From Rotaria macrura (lineage: Eukaryota; Rotifera; Eurotatoria; Philodinida; Philodinidae): DNA of 64,000 nucleotides. The notes beneath the pieces were generated by a model, which saw only the letters and a list, made by a program, of their open reading frames with translations, was not told the DNA's origin and did not search any database. Both the position numbers and the translations under genes were made by a program. The stretch is taken from assembly GCA_900239685.1 (NCBI GenBank), contig OENT01000564.1, positions 34,216 to 98,215 of the forward strand. Reading direction: 5' to 3'. Shown here piece by piece: positions 25,316 through 39,195 of the stretch. Position 1 is the first letter of the stretch. The number at the start of each line of letters is the position of its first letter.

Positions 25316-27791
25316 AGTTGTGAAAACTATACTAGATAAATGAGACTGACTGATGTGGCGAATGATAATAATAAAACGTATACACTGATTCGATTGGAGG
25401 ATTTTTATTTGAATGATAGATGGCCGATCAAACAAAGATTTGAAATTAAAAATTACTTTTTCTTCAAAGCTTTTTTGAATTCTTTACAATTTTGATTATT
25501 TTAAAAAATAAAACTAATTTTTTCAAAATTATTTGTTTATATAGACCAATAGATAAACCCCACAGGAAAGAAACCATGTCTCCTCTTTTTTCTTATTTTT
25601 CAACGATTGAATATCTTTATTCAATTGTTCATTTCGTTTTCACTTTTCTGTTCGATTCAATATCAACTAATCAAAAGACGATGACATATCGTTCAAAATT
25701 CTAATTAGTAAATCACCAAACTAGTGATGGACTTTATTCTCATTATGTTAAATATCATTGTGATCATGAACAACGAATACACTGGATAAAATTCTTTTGT
25801 TTCAACTATTTTACTGTTATCAATCTACTACTGGTACAGCTAATGTCAAATGTTATGAACGTATTTTGGTAAGTTTGTTCTGAAAACTATGAACGAAAAT
25901 AATCGAACGAAACTTGATATGTTTGTTTCCTTAGTGTTTTATTTGAGTAAATGTGTCATAGAGCATTAATCAGAGGTGATAGTATCATAGGATTACGACA
26001 TATATATTCATACACAAGAAAAAAATTAACATATTCATAAATTTCTATCGTCATTATGAAGTCATTCAGAAATATCAACACATGGCAAACATGAGCTTGG
26101 CGATGAAGATGATCGACGGAAAATTATTTGAACAAATCGAATGGATTATTGCTTGAGAACAAATAGTAAATAGATTACAACATGTTATTAAGGGAAAGTA
26201 AGGTGCTTGAAATTTTCAGCGTGAATCACAAGTTTACCGGGTTGAATATTTTGACAGCTAGAAATTTAAGTACTTTATTGGAGAAATCCATTTTTGACGA
26301 GAAGTACGATGAGGACTATTCATTGAATAGTATTCTTTTGTCATTGATCGAGTTTTGAATTCTTTAGAAGATTTGTGCATTGTATCGATTTAAGTATAAA
26401 GATTTTACCACGAAAAACAACATCGATATGTAGTAATTCGTAATCTTTGAGTCATGTTATGTGCACTTTAGATTTGTCGATAGCGAAATGAATGTTCATA
26501 TTTGTTAATACTTGAATGATACTCTATGACTTGTCCTTAGTATTGGGCGAATGCAAATATTCATTCCTACCTTTATTAGAAAGAGAATATATTAAACATG
26601 TGCACGTCCTTCAATGAAAAGAAAAATAATTGGTGAAAGTATCTGGATTCCGGAAGTTTCTTGAAGATTAACAGTTTTTCAACTGAGACGCTAAAAGATT
26701 TTATGAAATTTAATTTGTCTTGTAACCTATGGCCTTTAAATTTAATACAAAACTTGACCATGATTTCTATCGTTTTGTCAGAATTTGATTGCATTCGATG
26801 AATTTCATTCATCATTCCGTTGTTAACTACGAACATGTATTTTAAGTAGTCATATATTAAGTCATCAATGACTGTAGGCGGTCCCTTTCAACTATCTTTC
26901 TTTCTTTTTTAATCATTTCGCCAGATATGCCAACAAAGTGATTAGAGAAAGAGATGAAAGCAACAAGACCGCCCTCTAGTATTCAATGACCTCGTAAATG
27001 ACCAATTTGGATTGATATTCTTGGCTATCAAGTGAATCGCGAATACATGAATCATTGTTTAGATTTCTGCTTCATAGAACGTGTAAAAGTACGAATGTCA
27101 ATGTTTGACAAGTTCTACAATCTGTCATCTATTTCTTTCACGTCAAAAATACAAATCATCGAAACTATACTATCATCTGACATGTTTTATCATATTCATA
27201 GAAAAATTCTAGATTTTTCAATGAACTAACATGTGAATCTTTCGTAAATTATATTTTATACAAACTCAAATCAATATTTCAAAGATGATGTTACGATTCT
27301 TTTTTTCTTTGTACTAGATCGATGGTGATATTTCTCTACATTCACGATCTGAACCAATATCATTCATTCGAAATGATCATTTGAATACGCATTTACTATC
27401 GATAAATACTAATTATATTTTATTTAATTAATAAATTAATTCTTTTTTTTTCATACGTCGAATTCTGTTTTATTTGAACGTTAAGAAGAAAGAAAAACTG
27501 AAACGAGAGAAGAATTTCTCTTTTCTTATATTGATTTGTATACTCAGTAGCATACTTCCCTTACGGTCATTGTTTGTTTAAGATTTAATCTCAGTATTAC
27601 TACTCGTCTTTCGCTTTTTTTTTCTTCTCATGTTAAATCTATAGACATAAAGTAAAGTCGTTTTAGATTTGTTTGCGTGAGTGTGTGTGTGTGAGCGCGC
27701 TCGCCTATGTAAGTGTAGATATATACATATATATTGAAGACGTAGAATACGAAGAAAAACATCAACAACAACAATAGACAAAACAAAACTC
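25316..27791. other. divergent upstream region of SSR4 and the PTP gene
   Basis: About 2.5 kb of AT-rich DNA between two divergently transcribed genes. It includes a small inverted repeat (26876-26973, listed separately), a GT microsatellite at about 27679-27692 and a TATA-rich stretch (TATATACATATATATTG near 27720) just upstream of the PTP start. Frames at 25492-25704, 26576-26836 and 27032-27229 have no recognisable motif. Confidence 0.5.
26876..26973. repeat. imperfect ~98-bp hairpin
   Basis: The left arm begins AGGCGGTCCC and runs through CTTTCT and TAATCATTT. The reverse complement of the right arm begins GGGCGGTCTT and runs through CTCTTTCT and TAATCACTT. The centre lies near CAGATATG (about 26923). 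No coding sequence overlaps. It could be a very small fold-back element or a transcribed hairpin. Confidence 0.45.
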
Positions 27792-30700
27792 ATGCCGTCA
27801 TTATTCGGCAAGAGTCATCTATATCGTTATGATATTCAAGGTGGTGCCAAAAGTCATTATCTTGTTTTTGTTCATTTACCCTGTTTACAAACACATCTTA
27901 AACATCTTTATCATTTATCGATCTTACCATACAATGACTATGAACAACAGACAGTTGAATGTTTAATGAATTATAATAGTTTAACACATGATTGTATTAA
28001 TTATATTTTACAACGACTTCGTATACGAGATAGTACAATATCAAATTGTTTTGCTTTATCATATTTTAATAAATTAAATAATCAATCTTATTGGCTTGAT
28101 CCTAATGTTATCATGAAACAACAGATACCTAAAACAGAATTAAAACCAAATTTAACATTTACAATGTTACTCTATCCACCGGTGCCATATACAATAGCCG
28201 ATGATAAAGCTCGGTAAATTTATTTATTTATATTACATAAAAGATTTGTTCGAAACACACAATGAGATTAGCAGTTGAAGAATCTATTCTTTATTCGATA
28301 GAATATACGTTATAGCAGTTTTTATTCATTCACGAGTTACTCATACAGTTAAAATCATACTTATTCATTTCAAGTTGCATGAGTTTCGATATTTTAATGA
28401 TACATAATTTATACTATTTAAGCAGCTTACTTGTACACGCCATTGATTCATAAAGAATTAACTATGTCGTAATCAACGTAGAATAATTATTCATATTAAA
28501 TTTTTAACAATGTATTCTTGAATAATTGAACCAGGAAATTCCTATTTTGATACTTTGAAGTGAAAATCGAAAGAATGTTTTGGATGTTGAGTTATAAAAG
28601 TTCTACATTTAATAGTAAGAAATAAAATTCGAACATATTCATTTAGAATGATTGTGTATCAACAGATCTTTTGCAATTTTATTTCATCTTTGTATACAAT
28701 ACCGACCAAACTTGTTGAAACACTATCAGCTTATTTTCTTCGAGGTAAATCATAGTATTTTCTTTTCTTTTTGTTTTAATCAATAAAAATGATTATTTGT
28801 TTTTGTATTCAATTGAAATGAAAGGTTGTTTTGATAATAAATTCAATGCCGATAGAAATCAAGATATTCTTCGATTACTTATAATAGCTGTAAGATCTAT
28901 TTTTGTATTTCTAAATAGAAAACAAATGACTTCATTGTTTAGGTTGGCCTTCCACAAGAGAATTCCGATGGGATTAAAGAGAAAATTTTTGAATTGTATC
29001 GTGATTTAAATGGCATTGATATACGATCGGCACAAAATCAATTTGTTCATCAACTATCACAAACTAGTTCATATGGAATGATAAATTTCGAAATCAAGGT
29101 ATGAAAAGAAATAATGTCTATTGACTTGGTCAACGAACCTCTTTGTTCAATAACTAATGTACTAAAAAGCAACCAAGTGTAAACTGTCATCTTGACAAGT
29201 TACACATGAAATCAATTTATTTCGCATTATTCATTTGAACTATGTCGTAGAATAGAAATTTTTTAAGTGAATTTTTTTTTTCACAAATATATGATTAGAA
29301 AATTGTTTTGAAGTTCATTTTTGTTTCGGTTCAACATTTTGCTCTGGATATGTTTAAATCAGGCAAAAATGTGTTGTTCAAACATTATTCATTTGAAAGG
29401 ATAAAACTTACTTTCAAAGCTAAACACTAATGAATGAATATTTTAGTAGTCTCATTTGTTAGTCTTCTATAACATGAATGATTAGTGTAACACTTGTTGG
29501 AAAATAGCCAACAAAATCATCAGCATCTTACTAGTAAAATAATTATTCTTTAAATCTAGTGTCACTCGACTTAACTATGTTGCTAATGAATAGACATATG
29601 TACGATCGATTCAAAGATTCTGAGTCTTCTGGAAAATTCTTGTTATTTTTTGTTTCTGATTGCACCACAACTTGAGAGATTGTGCGATCAACTTTTTAGA
29701 TGCTTCTTTTCAATATTGATTTATATTAATATATTTGATAATACGATTGAAGTGTAACAGATGCTAGAATTTTCAAAAGAATTGAACTCATGAGGAAAAA
29801 ACAAGAAACAGTCGAAAATGTTTTGTATCGTTTAATATAGTTTCGTAGGAATTGATATTTATGAAGAGGCTCGCATCTAGTGTATCAATGATTGTACTAA
29901 TCGAATCTAGTTTTTCGTTTAGAATACACTTAATGAAACAATTTGTCTTGGAATTAATCATCAAGGCATTCATAGTCGTTCATTACTTCGAAATGATTTC
30001 AAACTTGATGCTTGGTATATAAATTGATCTATGTTTAGTTACCTTCTATTTTTGATTTCTTTTTCGTTCTACTAGTTGGCATAATATAACATCAATTTTA
30101 TCGAATAAACAACGTCAGATAACTATCACAATTAACAATGGCAATATGAATACTCATACAGTTATATATTATACGGACTCAACAAATTACAATCGTTATT
30201 GTCTTCGGCTACTAAACTTATTTTACAATCATTTTTCTAAATATTTACCACAAGAAATCGAGTAAGACTCTGAGATATTGCTATTCAAAGCCAAAACAAA
30301 CAAATTTCTCATTATTTAGAAACATTCCAAAGTCAGAATCCTTACCAATAAGAAAAGTATGTTTAGTTCATGGTGCAAGTGTACCCGATCTTCGTTCTGA
30401 TGGTGAATCGATGAGTACTGATCGTACACCACCATCGGCTTCATCATCGACACGTTCATCAAACGATAGTTCAAATATGTGGACAGGTAGTTTACCGAAT
30501 TTGACTGTACAATTATCAACTCGACCACAAATCGAAGAAATCTATAGAAAAAAAAGTGATCCATATGCAACATTTTCAGAAAATCTTAATCATATCGACG
30601 AACAAGAATCAATATCTCCACTTCCAAAAAAGGTAGATTGAAACGAATATTTCTTTTTCTGGCTTAGGAATCATGTAAAAAATGACTTGAGTTAAAAGTC

Positions 30701-33700
30701 AAGTTGGAAATTATCGAAGAACACAAAGGCGTAATCAAAATGAAAGAATAACGATATTTTTATTTATGAAGTTCGTATGAATGTGATTTGCTAAAATAGT
30801 TAATCAGGGATTCGCTATCTGTCGACAAAATTGAATCAATGAAGATGATCGTTGAAAGTATTTAGAATATTTTTGAAAAATCAATTCGGTACCCTTGTAG
30901 CTGAATATTTGCGTATCATTTAGATTTTATTGATTAGATTGTATGTTAGGTAGAGGACGAAAGAATTTTTGGTTACACTTATCTTCGTCTTTCAAATTTG
31001 GTAGTTGCTCGTCATTGTGATCGATTATTGAAATCTGTCAAAAGAGAGAACCGTGCTGTGCAATATTAGAAGTAGTCGTCTTTTTTCCTTCCTGTAACCT
31101 TTCCAATATGAAAAAAAAATTGATACTCCCAATGCGGTTCTTTCTTTATCTCGGTAATCGGTGTATATGTCTACATATTAAATCGAAAATGATACCTTTC
31201 AAACATGATTCTTTTCTTTCTCTATTTTGATGTACAATAAAAAGTATATTCAAGTATATTTTTTTTATGTAACACTGCCATTTTTGTTCGTTCAACTTTT
31301 GAAAACTGTACATCACTTACAGGTACCTACTCTCGTGCATAATTGATTTTTACTATCAATGTACAACGATTCAAACGTGAGATAGAATATATTGTAATTC
31401 ATCTATATACTAGAAATTATCAGAATAGAATGAATTAATAGTATTTAGAAATTTTCGACGTTGTATTATAAAACTCTAACAATTTACCATATAAATAACT
31501 AAATATGAGGAAAAGTTCGTACCGACATAAAAACGAATAACGAAATAATAAGATTAAGTTTGAAAGTAATACTTATCCAATAATCGGATGAACTAGAACA
31601 AGTTGTCTATGAACGAATGGAGACAAAAGATCTACGTATAGAACTAGCAATTCATTTCGAATTAATAATATATGATAAAGAAATCAAATATATTTCTTTT
31701 TGTTTTAGGAAATCATAGTACGACGATCATTACCAGTTCCATATCAAGCTCAATCACCAATGTATAAAAAGGTAAAAACAAGTTATTTTGAAATTAATTT
31801 TTTTTTTGTATTTTAATATGCTGATTTATTCTTTGACATAGAATAAATAGTTCTAAAGGTTTCTTAATTATTAATCCTATTTTTCGCTAGTTAACTCATC
31901 GTTCATTGCTTATGTCTACTGCCAGTATTGGTTTATCATGTTCTCTTGCTACATTTGATAAAACTTCTATATCACCATCGATGATAAATGTTTCGAAAAC
32001 ATTATTATCATCGGTTAATCTTTCACCATGTTTTTCATGTGAATGTCTTCATCGAGGTGATAAAGTAAGTTTCAATATGCTGCATGTCAAATGTTAATTA
32101 ATTCCTATGCATGTCAAGAAAAATGCAATAAATAAATTTTCTTTTTCTCTTCATTTCATTCTTTAGGTATCTTTTATTTCGTTCGTTCTTGTTACGTTAA
32201 ATAATCGGAAGAGAATGATATTATAAAATATGACAGTCGCTGTAATTTTATCGTGTTATATGATACTTAAGTTGAGAGTGTTGTCTTTTTCTCCGTGTTT
32301 CATTTTTGGCATACGCATGTCAACTATTGAAAGAATACATCAGGCATGTGCATGAAGCTCGTGTGTCTATTGTTCGTTATTCTTGATGAACTATTTTCAT
32401 CTATGGATTATTTTCATTTAGGATCCAATATTACATTCACCTTCAAATTTATCAACAATAACAGTTAATAGTCGATCATTATTGGTAAAATTCATTGTAC
32501 AAAACGAAATATGAAAATAATATTGATACATACGTCTGTCTATTTTTCTTAAATAGAATTCAAGAACATTTCTTTCATCAACATCGGTGCCACTTGAAAT
32601 TGACACTATAAGTGTGGATGACGATGAAGCGCCAACTGATATATGGGTATGATTCTCAGATTATAGTTTATTTAACATTGTTAGCATTTTGATGACATTG
32701 TCATGTGTGTTTTTGTTTATTACATGTACATATTTATTAACCTTCGTTCTAACATAAAGATTTCGAGATCGATTAATACTTACAAAAAAGCTTTATCGAC
32801 TATCGAGAAAATTTTGTAAATTACTCTCATCTGATTTTAGTGAACTTCTACCTTTGGATACTGCCAAGTAGTCTACTCATAAAGTTTTTGTTTGTACAAA
32901 ATGAGATGCGCACGAATGTAGCATTCAATTTTCATGATAGCGGTAAGGAAAATCCAGTATTCTAAACCTTGCGTCTAGTCATCGTCTGCAATAACAATAA
33001 AATCATATGTCAGAGTAATGTCGCTTACATCTCTGCTATGTAGAAATAAAACGTTTGTTCTATAATGTAAACTATATTAGAATTTGATTGTCATCTAGCC
33101 TCAGCATTTGTTACCCGTGAAGCATTTGAAAATTTCATTTTCAATCTTGACATATACGACAATTTACAACACAACAGTTATGATAACGTGCCTATCCATT
33201 GTCACTGTCATATCATGAAGATAAATTTGAGATCTGCTAGTAGTGTTCTTGATGGCTATATTCAATTGATATTAGCAAACATTGATGTCGATTATTCGTA
33301 TCTAAAAATTAAAATATGATTTTCCTTATATACTTGAGAGATGTTTTTATATCGATATCATGAGTTAAGAGAATAGTATATTTATAAACTTTGTATTGCT
33401 CATTCGAAGTTAGACAATACACTTAAGATTTTTAACATTCAGCAATGTGTTTAAATAAGAAAAGCAAAATCAAATAGAAATCTCATATATTCATACAACT
33501 TGAATCCATAGGATTTCTTTCTGAATTCAACGCTCGACTATTAACTACATGAATGTATATTTTATGATTGTATTGCCTCATTGTATTGATCAAAGAATAC
33601 TAGTAATGGCTTCATAAAACATAAACAGCACAAAGGATTTCTTTGACCTGATATGTTCACGTACATAATATTTCATTCATGAACAGTAATTATCAATGGT

Positions 33701-36700
33701 AGATATAATCAGACATTATTTCATAGTCGATAATTCTAAACTAATTTCGACATTGTTTGAATAGAATAATTCTCACGAGAATCAATAGAAATTCTTTTCA
33801 AATGACCATCTATCTAGAATGCGAATAGAACATGTTCAAAGTGATGTAAATTTAACATTTCTTGATTTCAAAAACAAGAAACCATAGATTTTCTATTGTA
33901 CATTGTCGGTCAATATTTCAAATAAGAATCGTTCAGAAAACGAATATTTTATACATGTTCTCTTTTTTTAGTTAGCTGATTTTGAATCAAAACTATCCAA
34001 TAGTATTGTTTATGATGAATTTGATTCTATTCCACTTGCTCGTATCAATGGTTCAATACAAGATGGACGATTAGCAGAAAATACTCGCCGTAATCGATAT
34101 GTTGATGTTATACCTTATGATGATACACGCGTTCGATTGATTCCAACGAAAGATAATTTACACGGCTATATAAATGCATCTCATGTTAAAATTCGTATCG
34201 AAAATACGATTTATTCATACATAGCAGCTGAATCACCATTGCCATTAACTGTCTATGATTTTTGGCGTATGATATCTGGCAGTAATATACATGTTATTGT
34301 GATGTTAATTAGTAATGATCCACAATTATGTGCAAATTATTTTCCAAGAAATAAAAATGAAAAATGTCGAACTGATGAATTCGAAATTGAATTAATATCC
34401 GAACAAAATCGACAAAATTTTCATATTCGTCATTTACAAATGAAAGTTCTCAATGGACAACGTACACGAACTATTGTTCATTTGCAATATACAGCATGGG
34501 ACGATGCACATTTACCACTTGATACAATATCATTCATTGGTAGGATTTTAGTGTTCATTGTAATTCGTTTTCATAATTTATTTCTTTTCTCAAGATTTTA
34601 TTAATGTTGCAAATAGCTTTCGAAGACATTATGGTGAAACGAATCCATGTCTTGTTCATTGTACTGCTGGGTAAGAAAATATGATGTAGATAAAATTGAA
34701 TCTGTAACGTTTTTGGCAGTGTGTTAAAGATCTGTCCATATAAAACATTGATCACTAGAAACGAGAATGACTTGAATAGTATCAACGAGGATAGATCTCG
34801 TTGAAGAAGAATCATATACTATTACTCGTCGTTATGTTGAATGTTTTTCTCCTTCTATAATTACAAAACTTGACGATAGATGATAAGCGAAAAGAAGAAG
34901 ATATGTGCAGAGTAAGGCTAATGTTTTGCCACCTAAAGTATAAAGTGTAAAATCTTGAAGAGCCAATAGCTATTCTTTTCATATAATGATTTAATGTCAA
35001 AAACAACGGCTATCTTGTTCATAACTATATTTGAAAAAAAGCAGTGCTGTCGTTACGGGCAACATATCGTTGTCAAACATCATCTAAAATAAATTCGAAC
35101 TCATCCTATTAACCATAAAATATATCATCGGGAATCATTATTGATTTTGAGAGAGAGATTTTTCGATACACGATTACTGGTAATATGTATGTCATTCATT
35201 CTTCATGAAATTATTTAAGTGGTAGTCTTTCCTTTCAGTTCGAATATCGAATCAAATAATAGTCTCGACATAAGCAACAACAGGTGTATCGTATTTCACA
35301 TTTAAGCTCCAGAAGGATTACTTTAACAGCTTCCTTTTATTGTTTATCTGCTTGTGTCAAGTCAGAAATATGACGTACCTACTACTGCTAATCGTTTCGA
35401 TTTTGATTCTAGTGAAAATTTTATATTCCTTCTAGTCTAGACTTTTTTTTATCTAAAGAGAAGTGTTCTCTTGCACGATTAACCGTTTTCATCTTTAGAA
35501 TGATACTCATAATCATAAATCGTAATAAATTTGGTTCTTTGAAATATTTTGATGCACAACAAGAACACCAAAGAGTTTATTCTTGAGAAAAGAAAACTTT
35601 AATAGTCAAAGCAACAATTAAATAGACTCATGTAGATAGCACTGATAGGTCCGATTAAAAATCTCAACATGTTATCGTAAAGTGTCGATTCTTGAAGTGA
35701 GAATCGAGAAAAGCGAAATTTTTTTTATTGGAGTCGTATATAAGAATTTTCTGTTTGACAACAACTAGTAAGTTTATGTATATATTACAGCCCCATCTAA
35801 ACTTTGTCGGTAGCAATGCGTAGATGCTCATTGAAATCTGGCCAATACTAGTACAACAACAACTTATCATGAAGAATGTTTGTACGAACATATATGTCAG
35901 TAGATAATCATTATTTTGAAAAGTACCATTCATAGTAACAATGGTAAATTTTTTTTCAACGTACATTCATTACGATAACTGAGCTAAACATTTTTCTTTC
36001 TTGCTTTGAAAATTTCACTGTTTATTTATTGATATTCAATAAATTTCAAACACAAATACAAGTTTCTCATAAATAGAAAGTTTTTTTGGATACGTTTGAG
36101 AAAACTTATTTTTCGTCCGAAGTCGGATACATTCAGAATCAAGATCGATTATTTTACAGCTGCTTACTCGTAAATTCTCATGTTGACATTGATATTGCCA
36201 AAACTATCTGACGATTCAATATAATAGTTATTAGATTCTAATGGAATGATATCAATCATGATTGCAAGCTGTCTTTCATAAATTCCATAGCGATTAGTAC
36301 GATAATGTATGTCAATGGCAAGGAAAATTAATCTAAAACTCGACAGTATTTTATATATAAACGACTCTGAATCAATCCGATGTGTTTTTATTTCTCTTTC
36401 TTCGAAACATTGAAAATTCAAATTGTTCTATAATCAAAATATTATCTAAAATTAGTCGACTCCAGTTCGTTATCTAATAGACATTGATAAAAATTTCAGA
36501 ACAGAATATTCATTCGTAGATAATAAAGTATCACACAAGTAAGCGAAAACTATCATTATACATTTCAAAACTTGACATTAGAATCGTTATGTCTCTTTGT
36601 TCATTCCATCAGAGTAAACAATATCAATTGTGTGTAGAATTTCTTCAATTATGTGAACAATACAGAGGGAAAGGCATATACAACTTCGAGATTAATCTTT

Positions 36701-38893
36701 TGTGTACTTATTTCTGTGTTTTCTTATTATTCTGACACCATAGATAAGCTACTTTCGTCGACTTAATACTTTCATCAAACATAAGTCAGGATTCTTTTGC
36801 CGTTCAATCTTATTTTTACGGGTCTAATCAAAATAATCCTGTACTCTTACGAGAATGATTAATTCATGTGCTTTGTAATCCTTCTGGAATTGTACTCAAA
36901 TTCATTCGTCTGTATTAACGAACCATTCTCGTTCGAATATACTTTTGCATCGTCTTGACGAAGTACACTAGAATCTCATCGATCTAAAGGGCTCGTTAGA
37001 TTCAAAATGTTTACATACCAAACACGTTTGCTTCTTTCTATAAGCTAATAAATTAGATATCGATCCTGATTAGTTTTTGATCGATCACTTGTTCATATTC
37101 ATTTTCTTATCAAAAACATTGTTCCTTTCGATACTAAATAAAGACACAAGAGTTTTAGTTTTCAAGTCGACGAATCAACAAACTAAAGAATACCTTTCTA
37201 CGTGAAAAGAAACCAAGTCATTTGACAGATCTGAGTGTTTTTTAATGAAATTCTTTTCCTATTATCTTAACAATCTTCACTGGTAGAATTAAAAATGGCA
37301 ATACTATATGATTCATCAACATGTAGAAAAATCAAACAAAGAAAATTTTATTTCGGCTTTGTAATTCATTGATCTATCAGAAACTCTAATGTTGTAAGCT
37401 AGCCAACGAGAAAATCCTTTTCTCCATTTGAGAAAACAAATTTCTTCCTTGTTCGACCGGATGTGATTCAGATCTTCACGAAAACTGGTTGGTATGAGTA
37501 GATGCAACGAACACGAATTAGAGTTGGCAATTTGGACCGAACGATTCAGCTCGATTTCGAGTGTGACTTCAGTTTTATTTTCAGACATTGAAAGATGGGT
37601 AATCAGCAAAATATCCGCATGAGCAAGTTTTTTGCATTCGAATTCTTCGAAATTCAACCCGTATTGATGTAAAGAAACAAACAACATATCAGAGTCAGTT
37701 TATGTCTACTGACTCTTGAATATCATGGAAAACAACACTTTAACATTTAATCAAATCGTTAGCTAGATTAGCACTAAAAGTCGCTTTTCTCTTTCATAAC
37801 CAGGCCGAGTGTTCCGATCATTAGCTACTATCAAAAAAAACTAAGGAAATCAATAGAACATGCAGACAGTATTCTGATCGAAAACTTAACGAATGTTTCA
37901 TTGAGCGTCGGCTGGTTTCTGCTGGAAAAAAACACAAATAGAATGGAGTTCATCTAAAATAGTCATAAGTTTTCGATTAGAATACTGTCTCTATGCTCTA
38001 TTGATTTTTTTCGATAAACGATGGCCGGCACAATTGGACCAGGTATGCAAGAGAAAGAGGCTTTCAGTGCGAATCTAGGCAAAGATTTATTTACTTACAT
38101 GTTCAAGCGTTGTTTTCCATGATATTCGAAAGTCGATTGAGATGAACTGATCAGATATGTTGTTGTTTTTTTCTTTACATATATACGGTTTTGGATTTCA
38201 TAGAATCTAGATACGAAAGATTGCTCCGATTATTAATTTTCTGATTACCGCATCTTTGAGTGTGTGAACGTAAAACCAAATGGGAGACCGAACCTGAAAG
38301 TTCGGATTCGATTGCGCCTAGTTGGTAGAGCATTGAGAAAGAAAAATCTATTCTACTGACTAGATTTTAATATCTCTATTGTTGTAATTCATAGTTGATT
38401 AGACAGTTAGAAGACAAAATGACCAGAACGTAGCTACAGTTTGTCAGCGTATGATTAGATACGGTTATTATAGTCTTGGTTATCACCAAACACAGTACTT
38501 GGTGTACTTAACGATTGTGTTTCATGTGTTGAAATACAGGTAAAACATTATGATTGCTGTTCCGAATTTCTTTAACCTTTTGCAAAAAATAGCAATCCTA
38601 AATGATATTTGATTCATATATTTAGTATTGGTCGTACTGGAATATTCATACTAATTCATGTCATGATTCAATGTATCACATTTAATAAAGTATGTAGGCA
38701 TTGGTTTGTCATGAATTGATTTGAAAATGTTTTGATATATGTATATATATATTTATTTATTTAGAAAGTAAGCATTGCAAGCGTACTGAAAGTAATGCGT
38801 GAACATCGAATGTCACTTGTCGATCGTACATATTCATATGTTTTTGTTTATCGTTGTCTTATTGATTATTTAAAATCATCTAGACTCATCTAA
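27792..38893 (+). CDS. FERM-domain protein tyrosine phosphatase, PTPN14/PTPN21-like
   Basis: Non-receptor tyrosine phosphatase of the Pez type (PTPN14/21), acting at the cell cortex. Fifteen exons join in phase to 852 residues: 27792-28213, 28647-28744, 28825-28889, 28943-29098, 29923-30014, 30076-30261, 30320-30632, 31709-31771, 31891-32064, 32422-32484, 32557-32646, 33972-34539, 34595-34670, 38626-38689 and 38765-38893. FERM region about 1-345 (WHNITSIL in the third lobe), a Ser/Thr-rich linker to about 575, then the PTP domain. Visible: the substrate loop RRNRYVDVIPYDDTRV, the P-loop HCTAGIGRTG (Cys786, Arg792), and the C-terminus YLKSSRLI, like vertebrate PTPN14/21. Oddities: the WPD loop reads WDD (750-752), the Q-loop reads DRTYS where QTxxQ is usual, and a 3,955-base intron splits the P-loop between Gly789's codon and Ile790. 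The middle exons of the linker are the least certain. Confidence 0.9.
34671..38625. other. large intron 13 of the PTP gene
   Basis: A 3,955-base interval between donor GTAAGA at 34671 and acceptor TTTAG at 38625, both in the correct phase. It holds no supported nested gene. The longest minus-strand frame (37316-37687) has no recognised motif. Near its 3' end (38288-38335) is a 6-bp hairpin (CCGAAC/GTTCGG) followed by tRNA-like words (GATTCGATTG, TAGTTGGTAGAGCA). Confidence 0.6.
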
Positions 38894-39158
38894 TAAACTC
38901 ATCTATTCAATTCATTTAAGCATTCCATAATTGTAATTAAAAATCATGTTTCTTTCTTTTTCTTTATTGAAAAAAAAACAACTCATTGTGTTTGTACTTA
39001 TTTTTTTCTCCCATTTCATTTGTGCTTCTTCAATGCGCTAGACTGTGTTTTTTTTTATTGTTTACTTATTCAATAAACAAAAAGCAATAATAATGATTAC
39101 AATGAAGAATACAAGGTTTTTGTTCACGAATGAAATGGCTCTATTCTTCTAGATTTCG

Positions 39159-39178
39159 AATAATAATAATAATAATAA
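39159..39178. repeat. (AAT)n microsatellite
   Basis: Six tandem AAT units in the roughly 300-base spacer between the PTP gene and COG2, just upstream of the COG2 start. The rest of this spacer is AT-rich with AATAAAC near 39070, a possible PTP poly(A) signal. Confidence 0.8.
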
Positions 39179-39195
39179 ACAAAAGGCAAACAATA

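Noticed and set aside
37316..37687. 123-codon minus-strand frame inside the PTP intron
   Set aside because: No recognisable domain, no TATA or splice context, and composition like the surrounding DNA.
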